DNA of 15,493 nucleotides from Candidatus Latescibacteria bacterium 4484_107 (lineage in GTDB: Bacteria; Latescibacterota; 4484-107). The notes under the pieces are model-generated. The model made no database searches and was not told the DNA's origin. It was given only the letters and a program-made list of their open reading frames with translations. This document shows, one piece after another, positions 7,360 to 12,693 of the stretch; positions within the stretch are counted from its first letter, which is position 1, and each line of letters starts with the position of its first letter. The DNA is taken from assembly GCA_002059205.1 (NCBI GenBank), contig MVCQ01000004.1, positions 1 to 15,493 on the forward strand. The letters are read 5' to 3'. Both the position numbers and the translations under genes were made by a program.

Positions 7360-7407
7360 AGGAACCTCCTTTTAAGTGCTCAGACAAAATTATTTTCTTT
7401 ATGCTCA

Positions 7408-7443
7408 CCGCAGAGTCCGCGGAGTTCGCAGAGTGCAGAAAGT
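7408..7443. repeat. Period-9 degenerate repeat upstream of fliL
   Basis: Four 9-bp units: ccgcagagt, ccgcggagt, tcgcagagt, gcagaaagt. The set at 7505-7531 is the same motif on the opposite strand, so the two could pair as an imperfect long hairpin in the motB-fliL spacer. Confidence 0.7.
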
Positions 7444-7504
7444 GAGACGGGGAGACGGTGAACCTCCTCCCTCTTTCCAACTTACCCACTTTCACAGGGT
7501 GTTT

Positions 7505-7531
7505 CTCTGCATGCTTTGCGTGCTCTGCAGT
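7505..7531. repeat. Period-9 degenerate repeat after motB
   Basis: Three units: ctctgcatg, ctttgcgtg, ctctgcagt. The array begins 33 nt beyond the motB stop codon, in inverse orientation to the array at 7408-7443. Confidence 0.65.
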
Positions 7532-7564
7532 GCGGATTATATAAATTTAATTCTGTCCGTCTAC

Positions 7565-8347
7565 TTACTCAATGGGAGCGCTTGCTTTTTCAAGAGGCAC
7601 GGATGTCTTTTTCGGCGTATCCGGCTGGAATGGAGTCGGGGGGGCGGAAGAAGGCTCCGCGTCCATCTCGAGGTGGATTTCCACGCGCCGGTTTTTCGAG
7701 CGGTTTCTGGCGTTGATATTCGGCACAATGGGGTGATGTTCTCCATATCCCACCGCCGACAGGTTTTTCGGATTCACCCCTCCTTTTTCGATAAGGATTC
7801 GCAGAACTTTGACGGCCCGGGCAGTAGATAATTCCCAGTTGGAGGGAAACTGTGCGGTGTGAATCGGCAGATCGTCCGTATGCCCTTCCACCCGGATGGG
7901 GCCTTCCCATTGGGCGATAATGCTCACGAGTTTGTCTAAAATGGAGTGAACGTCGGGCTTGATCTCCGCCTTGCCGAGGTCGAACAGAACCATGTTGCTG
8001 ATACGGATCAACAGCCCCTTGTCCGTTCGCTCCACGTGGATGGCCTCTTCGAGGTGCTCTTGTTTGATCAATTTCCTCAAACGGACGGAGGAGGTCTCCA
8101 CCTGTTGCTCGGCGCGGGTTCCGATCATCAGTTTGGGAAGATTGACCACGCCTTGTTCGGATTTCAACATCCCCAGCGCGCCCCGGAGAGAGCCCATCGC
8201 CTGCTTGAATTTGACGATATCGGTGGACGAATAGGAAAGCAGCATCACAAAAAAGGTAAGCAGAAGGGACATCATATCCCCGTAGGTCACCATCCATCCC
8301 GGTGCACCTCCTCCTCCTTCCTCCTCCTTTTTCTTCTTAGCTTTCAT
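7565..8347 (-). CDS. motB: Flagellar motor stator protein MotB
   Basis: 260 residues from the ATG at 8347. This start is preferred over the in-frame one at 8383 because AGGA lies upstream and the lysine-rich start MKAKKKKEEEGGGG is typical. The single membrane helix holds the essential proton/sodium-pathway aspartate D24 (WMVTYGDMMSLLLTFF). A plug/linker region follows, then an OmpA-like peptidoglycan-binding domain (about 115-228) with EGHTDDLPI (154-162), LSTARA (173-178) and NARNRSKNRRVEI (212-224). A Pro/Ser-rich tail of about 30 residues ends the protein. MotB anchors the stator to the cell wall. It overlaps motA by 11 bp, so the two are translationally coupled. The coupling ion cannot be told from sequence alone. 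Confidence 0.97.
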   Translation of the reverse strand: MKAKKKKEEEGGGGAPGWMVTYGDMMSLLLTFFVMLLSYSSTDIVKFKQAMGSLRGALGMLKSEQGVVNLPKLMIGTRAEQQVETSSVRLRKLIKQEHLEEAIHVERTDKGLLIRISNMVLFDLGKAEIKPDVHSILDKLVSIIAQWEGPIRVEGHTDDLPIHTAQFPSNWELSTARAVKVLRILIEKGGVNPKNLSAVGYGEHHPIVPNINARNRSKNRRVEIHLEMDAEPSSAPPTPFQPDTPKKTSVPLEKASAPIE

Positions 8348-9107
8348 ACTTGCTTTTCCTTTTTCTGGGCGCAATGAATACACCGAGCTTCTGTTCGACC
8401 ATTCTGGGATTTTCTCCGGACTGAATGGCCATGATTCCCTCTAAGATAAGTCGCTTAATCAGCACCTCAGCCTCCGACCGCGTCTTGAGTTTTCCGGCCA
8501 GCGGAATGAAGAGCAGATTGGCGATGAACGCTCCGTAGAACGTGGTCAGAAGCGCCACGGACATGGCCGGCCCGATGGAAGAAGGATCGTTCATGTTCAT
8601 CAACATCTTCACCAAACCGATCAGCGTCCCGATCATCCCGAATGCCGGGGCCGACGTGCCCATGGAGACGAGGATTTTCTGTCCCTGTCTGTGCCGTTCT
8701 TCGAGATTCTCCAGTTCCAGTTCCATAATCTCCTGGATCGCCTCCGGCTCCGTGCCGTCCACAGCCAGCCGGATGCCCGTTTTCGCGAAGTCGTCGTTCA
8801 GATCGTCCACCTTCTGTTCGAGCGACAGGATGCCCTCTTTCCGGGCTACTTCCGCGAACTCCACCATCGTGCTGATCACTATGCCCGGGTCCATCTCTTT
8901 GTGGAGGATGGTTTTCTTGATCACCGAGATGACCCCCATCACGGAGGCGAGCGGGAAGTTGATCAGTGTGGCGGCGATCGTCCCCCCCAACACAATCATG
9001 GCCGAAGAGCTATCCATGAAGATGACCAAACTTCCGTCGTTCTGGAGAATGGCCAGCACGATCAGCCCGATCCCGGCGAACGCACCTGCTATCGTGGCAA
9101 TATCCAT
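8337..9107 (-). CDS. motA: Flagellar motor stator protein MotA
   Basis: 256 residues from the ATG at 9107, with AGAGGTG 6 nt upstream; the GTG at 9116 overlaps this site and is rejected. Membrane segments lie at about 2-21, 33-52, 148-170 and 182-204. The cytoplasmic loop contains EFAEVARKEGILSLE (83-97), the charged region that contacts FliG. The two conserved prolines are P154 (TSAPAFGMIGTLIGLV) and P202 (LLFIPLAGKL). MotA pentamers surround a MotB dimer to form the ion-driven stator. The tail is basic (RKRKSKYES). Its TAA lies inside the motB start region. Confidence 0.97.
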   Translation of the reverse strand: MDIATIAGAFAGIGLIVLAILQNDGSLVIFMDSSSAMIVLGGTIAATLINFPLASVMGVISVIKKTILHKEMDPGIVISTMVEFAEVARKEGILSLEQKVDDLNDDFAKTGIRLAVDGTEPEAIQEIMELELENLEERHRQGQKILVSMGTSAPAFGMIGTLIGLVKMLMNMNDPSSIGPAMSVALLTTFYGAFIANLLFIPLAGKLKTRSEAEVLIKRLILEGIMAIQSGENPRMVEQKLGVFIAPRKRKSKYES

Positions 9108-9173
9108 ACCGCGCACCTCTTATCGGGAAAAACAGGGACACGGACTAAAAGGGCATTGAGACGTGGCAACCAT

Positions 9174-9215
9174 GCTCCGTACCCCAACCCCCGTAATCCG
9201 TAGCCCTAATCCGGG
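9174..9215. repeat. Degenerate heptamer array covering the flbD stop codon
   Basis: Six units (gctccgt, accccaa, cccccgt, aatccgt, agcccta, atccggg). The flbD TAG (9206-9208) lies within the fifth unit. The array fills part of the 98-bp flbD-motA gap. Confidence 0.7.
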
Positions 9216-9394
9216 AGCGTAATGCGTCGCCGAAAAGCGATCACGCGCTCGATGATCTCTTCAACCGGCTCCGAGGCGATGAGCTTCTGACCGGTCGTCA
9301 GGGTAATGATCGTATCGGGCGTGGCCTCGATAAATTCGATCAGATCGGCGTTGACGATCAATTCTGTATTGTTGAGCCGGGTAATCCGAATCAT
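9206..9394 (-). CDS. flbD: FlbD/SwrD family flagellar protein
   Basis: 62 residues: it starts MIRITRLNNTELIVNADLIE and includes TPDTIITLTTGQKLIASEPV. Length, the Asn-rich start, the 'ELIVNADLIE' and 'DTIITLTTG' motifs, and the place between flgE and motA all fit the FlbD family (SwrD in Bacillus, where it is linked to motor power). The name is shared with an unrelated Caulobacter regulator. AAAGGG lies upstream of the ATG. A strong stem-loop lies between flgE and this gene. Confidence 0.94.
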   Translation of the reverse strand: MIRITRLNNTELIVNADLIEFIEATPDTIITLTTGQKLIASEPVEEIIERVIAFRRRITLPD

Positions 9395-9410
9395 GCCCCA
9401 TCCCTTTCCA

Positions 9411-9437
9411 ACCGCAGAGACGCGTAGAACGCAGAGA
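9411..9437. repeat. Period-9 degenerate repeat upstream of flbD
   Basis: Three units: accgcagag, acgcgtaga, acgcagaga. Same family as 7408-7443. It lies 16 nt upstream of the flbD start. Confidence 0.55.
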
Positions 9438-9443
9438 AAAGAC

Positions 9444-9492
9444 AGGTTGAGGTTAAGACAAAATTAAGAACCGGTTGTCTCAACCTCGACCT
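9444..9492 (-). terminator. Long stem-loop between flgE and flbD (possible attenuator/terminator)
   Basis: Bases 9444-9461 pair with 9475-9492. The 18-bp stem has one mismatch and, on the minus-strand RNA, one G-U pair; the loop is 13 nt. After the stem the transcript reads GTCTTTTCTCTGCG, only a weak U-run. It may reduce read-through from flgE to the motor genes or protect the flgE 3' end. The pairing is clear; the function is inference. Confidence 0.55.
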
Positions 9493-9502
9493 CAATCTTT
9501 TT

Positions 9503-9541
9503 TTACGTTTTACATTTTACGTTCTTCACGCCTATCGTTTT
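9503..9541. repeat. Degenerate heptamer array covering the flgE stop codon
   Basis: Units ttacgtt, ttacatt, ttacgtt, then cttcacg and cctatcg with a one-base slip. The flgE TAG (9532-9534) lies inside. It shares sequence with the fliL array at 6811-6859. Confidence 0.75.
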
Positions 9542-11232
9542 AGATTGTTCACCTCGTTCAGGAGATCGTCCGTGGTCGTAATCACCCGGGCGTTGGCCTG
9601 AAAGCCGCGCTGGGCGATGATCATATTGGCGAACTCCTGGGCCAGATCCACGTTGGACAGCTCTAAGGAGCCGGAGATGATCCGCCCCTGGATGTTGGTG
9701 CCCGCCACGCCTTCCACAGCCTGTCCGGAGTTGGCCGATGCCTGATATAGGTTGTCCCCCGTCCTCAATAATCCGGAGGGATTGTTGAAGTCCGCCAGGG
9801 CGATCTGCGCCAGCGTTCTCGTCACACCGTTGGTGAATAATCCGCTGATCTGTCCGGTTTCGTCTATGGATATGGTGCTCAAACTGCCCTCCCCATAGCC
9901 GTTCTGGGACTCGGCGCTTGCCGCGGAGGAAGAGGCAAATTGAATCAGCCCCCCGAATTCGTCCCTCTCGCCGGGAGAAAACTCGATGGACACGTTTTCC
10001 GCGCCGTTGCCCGGTGAGAATACGAAAGAGGTCACTTCTGTCCCGTCGGCATAATCCGTATAGTCAAAGTCTTTGAACGATCCATCCGTGTTGAAGCGCA
10101 CGGTTCCGCTATTGAGCTGTTCATCCTGGCCGTCGCCGTCCGTATCGCCCTGGAGAATCTGTTCGTTCCCGCTCAGGGCCGCCTCCCACGTCCACAACGC
10201 ATCCGTAGTATCGCTCTTGGTGAAGGTTATGGTGACGGTGTGTTTTTCCCCAAGGCTGTCGTAAACGGCGATGGAGGTCGCGTGGGTCGTATCCTTGCCC
10301 GTCACGGTTTTAGTAAACTCGGGCAGGGTAAGAGCGCTACCGTCTCCGTCCACGTCGGTGAAGGAAAGCGAAAGCGAAGACGAACTGGTCCCGGACGCGG
10401 CATCGGTCAACACGAGATTCCCCGAGGCATCCAGACTGGCCACCGCATCGCCTCCATACGCGGTATTGATCGCGGTGAGCAGATCGCCCAGGGTGGTGCC
10501 GTCGTTGCCCGCTCCGTAAGTGAACTGAGCGGACACGATGCTTCCGCTGGGCTTGGTGCCCGATATGACGATCTGGTCTCCATCCGTCAGGTCGACGGTA
10601 ACCTGATCCAGGTTATTGATCTCGCTCGCAGCAGCGGCGATCTCTCCCTGATCCGTGAACGCCGAACTGGCCGTCCAGGTCTGCTTGGCCGGAGAGGCAT
10701 CCAGATTCCCCGCCAGTTCAACGGACGTGGTGGCCCGGGCCTTCTCCTTCTGTCCGAAGGGAAGCGTGATGTCGGTGATCGGCGAACCGGATGTGATCTC
10801 GCCGTTTGAATCCGCGAGCATGCCCTGCACGATAAACCCGTTGTTTGGATTGACGAGATTGCCCTCGCTGTCGAACTGGGAAACCCCGGCGCGGGAGTAG
10901 TACCGGTTTTCTCCATCGCTCAGGATGAAGAACCCATTCCCCTCGATCGCCAGATCGGTGACTTGGCCGGTTGACTCCAGGCTTCCCTGAGTGAAGATAC
11001 TATCAATGCTGCTGACGGACACTCCGAGACCGGACTGCATCGGATTGATGCCTCCCACCAGGCCGTCGGGGCCTCGGGGCGCTCTGATGGTTTGTGCCAA
11101 TGCTTCCTCGAACGTCACCCGACTGGATTTGAACCCGGTCGTGTTGATGTTGGCGATGTTGTTGCCGATGACGTTCATTCTGATCTGGTGATTCCGTAAG
11201 CCGGAGACGCCGGCAAATAAAGAATTCATCAT
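9532..11232 (-). CDS. flgE: Flagellar hook protein FlgE
   Basis: 566 residues, longer than the enteric hook protein (about 400). It starts MMNSLFAGVSGLRNHQIRMN, and AAGGAGGGTG lies upstream; a second ATG follows directly, so the start may be one codon later. The rod/hook N-terminal motif NVIGNNIANINTTGFKSSR (20-38) and the C-terminal FANMIIAQRGFQANARVITT (534-553) form the coiled D0 domain. Residues 88-155 carry the D1 segment (LAIEGNGFFIL, NPNNGFIVQGMLA). An insert at about 185-310 resembles the 'flagellin hook IN' module (TTLGDLLTAINTAYGGDAVA, then DASGNLVLTDAASG). Two aspartate-rich loops, DVDGDG (293-298) and DTDGDGQD (363-370), look like calcium-binding loops. The protein assembles the universal joint outside the cell and is exported by the FliPQR gate. 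Confidence 0.97.
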   Translation of the reverse strand: MMNSLFAGVSGLRNHQIRMNVIGNNIANINTTGFKSSRVTFEEALAQTIRAPRGPDGLVGGINPMQSGLGVSVSSIDSIFTQGSLESTGQVTDLAIEGNGFFILSDGENRYYSRAGVSQFDSEGNLVNPNNGFIVQGMLADSNGEITSGSPITDITLPFGQKEKARATTSVELAGNLDASPAKQTWTASSAFTDQGEIAAAASEINNLDQVTVDLTDGDQIVISGTKPSGSIVSAQFTYGAGNDGTTLGDLLTAINTAYGGDAVASLDASGNLVLTDAASGTSSSSLSLSFTDVDGDGSALTLPEFTKTVTGKDTTHATSIAVYDSLGEKHTVTITFTKSDTTDALWTWEAALSGNEQILQGDTDGDGQDEQLNSGTVRFNTDGSFKDFDYTDYADGTEVTSFVFSPGNGAENVSIEFSPGERDEFGGLIQFASSSAASAESQNGYGEGSLSTISIDETGQISGLFTNGVTRTLAQIALADFNNPSGLLRTGDNLYQASANSGQAVEGVAGTNIQGRIISGSLELSNVDLAQEFANMIIAQRGFQANARVITTTDDLLNEVNNLKR

Positions 11233-11286
11233 AATGAAACACCCTCCTTATCCATGTTTGCTCGCTGCTTCCGTCGGTCCACAGCG

Positions 11287-11313
11287 GGGCTTCCTCCGTG
11301 GGAGGTCCAGCCC
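11287..11313 (-). other. Stem-loop in the flgE leader
   Basis: GGGCT (11287-11291) pairs with AGCCC (11309-11313), and CCTCC (11293-11297) with GGAGG (11301-11305), around a 3-nt loop. It lies about 55 nt upstream of the flgE start. Function unknown. Confidence 0.35.
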
Positions 11314-11318
11314 GGTTT

Positions 11319-11360
11319 GGTGATCGGTGATCGGTGATCGGTTACTGGTTATTGGTGACT
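11319..11360. repeat. Degenerate heptamer array upstream of flgE
   Basis: Six units in register, three of them identical (ggtgatc), then ggttact, ggttatt and ggtgact. The array begins 33 nt after the stop of the flagellar operon protein. It shares ATTGGTGACTG with the array inside fliK (13993-14069). Confidence 0.88.
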
Positions 11361-11393
11361 GATGGCGCATCGTTTCGCTCTGGCAATGACCAA

Positions 11394-11780
11394 CTAACCG
11401 ATCACGGCGCTGTCGATGTTTGTGAAAACATGGGATCTCATATCCTCACTCCCCATAGCCGTGATGATGGTTCGATTCGTCACACTGACTACAAAGGCGT
11501 GATGGTCCAGGAGAATCAGCGATTCTCTGGAACCCTTCCGATCTGCAGAGGCTACGGCGTTGCCGATCCGTTCCAACTCCTCGGAGGATAGATCCATCCC
11601 CCTCGTTTCGATTCGCTCCAGGGCGTGCGCTGAGAACCGAAGTCCGTCCGGTGTCCGGACCTGCTCGGAAAGAATTTCCCCGAAGGGGCGTCCAATCGGA
11701 GGGATCCTCCCTCTTCGAACACCTATCTGAGGCCGGTTCGGGTTCGGAGGGATTCCCCCGATGTGCGGTATAGCCGCCAT
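11394..11780 (-). CDS. Small flagellar operon protein (TIGR02530 type)
   Basis: 128 residues with a perfect AGGAGGTGA before the ATG at 11780. A proline-rich N-terminus (1-33) precedes the conserved core: LRFSAHALERIETRGMDLS (47-65), ERIGNAVASADRKGSRESLI (70-89), then VVSVTNRTIITAMGSEDMR (97-115) and the terminal HVFTNIDSAVIG. This matches the uncharacterised 'flagellar operon protein' family found between flgD and flgE in many phyla. No membrane segment or signal is visible. The role is unknown; its place between hook cap and hook genes suggests a hook-assembly accessory. Family recognition is from memory of the conserved motifs. Confidence 0.88.
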   Translation of the reverse strand: MAAIPHIGGIPPNPNRPQIGVRRGRIPPIGRPFGEILSEQVRTPDGLRFSAHALERIETRGMDLSSEELERIGNAVASADRKGSRESLILLDHHAFVVSVTNRTIITAMGSEDMRSHVFTNIDSAVIG

Positions 11781-11820
11781 TCGTTCACCTCCTTTCGAAG
11801 GTCAGTATAAAAATACAGCG

Positions 11821-11855
11821 TATCCAGAATCCAGAAGTCAGAATCCGGAATGGAA
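11821..11855. repeat. Degenerate heptamer array, flgD 3' spacer (first)
   Basis: Units tatccag, aatccag, aagtcag, aatccgg, aatggaa. This is one of two arrays in the 197-bp gap between flgD and the flagellar operon protein. Confidence 0.72.
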
Positions 11856-11868
11856 CGGGAGTACGCTT

Positions 11869-11902
11869 GTACCGGACCGTGGTTCTTTTTCCGAACCGGT
11901 AC
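11869..11902 (-). other. Stem-loop between the two flgD 3' arrays
   Basis: GTACCGG (11869-11875) pairs with CCGGTAC (11896-11902). A competing inner stem, GGTTC/GAACC, shares bases with the same region (11881-11898), so two folds exclude each other. No clear U-run follows. Confidence 0.4.
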
Positions 11903-11930
11903 GTCCAAATACGATGTGCAGGCTGTTTCC

Positions 11931-11965
11931 CTCTGTCTTCAGACTTCAGACTTCCGACTTTAGCT
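11931..11965. repeat. Degenerate heptamer array, flgD 3' spacer (second)
   Basis: Units ctctgtc, ttcagac, ttcagac, ttccgac, tttagct. The array begins 12 nt after the flgD stop codon. It resembles the array at 11821-11855 in composition but has a different consensus. Confidence 0.75.
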
Positions 11966-11977
11966 TTTCCATCTTCT

Positions 11978-12646
11978 TCACTCCGATACATCGAGCACAT
12001 GGGAGAGCGGCATCCGCCCTCCGTTCACGAGAAGATACACCTCGCCGTTCTCGTAGATCACTTTCTCCACTGCTCCCGAAACGATTCCCTGCACCGGGAG
12101 CTCATTTTCCTCGGCATCCATCGCGGAGAAGGACAGTGTATAGTCTCCGGAAGGCATGCGTTTGCCATGCGCATCCTTTCCGTCCCAGAGGAGACTTCCG
12201 TCTCCCCGCGAACTACCCGATAGTTCGAGCGTGCGCACCTCTTGTCCCCGGACATCATAAACGGTTACGGTCAGCCGATCCGCATCGTCCGAGAGCCGAT
12301 ACCGAAGCTCCGCGGGACCGTCCGAATTTAGATGAACGCTGTTTCCATATGCACAGACCGTTTTACCCGCAAAAGTGGAGGCCATAATCTGCGAGGTATA
12401 GGTGTTCGTGTTGGTGAACTGCTGAAGGCTTTCGTTCATATTCTGGAGTTGCTCCAGGGAACTGAACTGAGCCAACTGGGCCACGAACGCCTCGTTCTCC
12501 ATCGGACTGAGGGGGTCCTGGTGTTCTAATTGGGCGACGAGCAGCTTCAGGAAGTCCTCTTTCCCCAGTATGTTTTCGGATTGAGAAAAAAGGTCGATTC
12601 CCTGAGCAGCGGTCTGTTGGGCTGTCAGCGCTTCTATCAGTGCCAT
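11978..12646 (-). CDS. flgD: Flagellar hook capping protein FlgD
   Basis: 222 residues from the ATG at 12646, which has GAGGAA 5 nt upstream; the frame is open 11 codons further 5' without a ribosome site. The N-terminal FlgD motif is LGKEDFLKLLVAQLEHQDPL followed by SPMENEAFVAQLAQFSSLEQ (27-66), the part needed for export and hook polymerisation. After a linker comes the Ig-like/Tudor-like C-terminal region, with VYDVRGQEVRTLELS (129-143) and LLWDGKDAHGKRMPSGDYTL (152-171), the typical FlgD 'WDG.D..G..vp.G.Y' pattern. FlgD caps the growing hook and is replaced when the hook is complete. It lies 47 bp after fliK. Confidence 0.96.
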   Translation of the reverse strand: MALIEALTAQQTAAQGIDLFSQSENILGKEDFLKLLVAQLEHQDPLSPMENEAFVAQLAQFSSLEQLQNMNESLQQFTNTNTYTSQIMASTFAGKTVCAYGNSVHLNSDGPAELRYRLSDDADRLTVTVYDVRGQEVRTLELSGSSRGDGSLLWDGKDAHGKRMPSGDYTLSFSAMDAEENELPVQGIVSGAVEKVIYENGEVYLLVNGGRMPLSHVLDVSE

Positions 12647-12693
12647 AGTCGTTCCTCGTAAGAATCTGGTGAATTTCAACGCTTCTTCAGAGC

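Noticed and set aside
7157..7495. A minus-strand frame across the period-9 array and into fliL
   Set aside because: It is out of frame with fliL, starts in the repeats and encodes SANSADSA-type low complexity; fliL itself has a perfect ribosome site.
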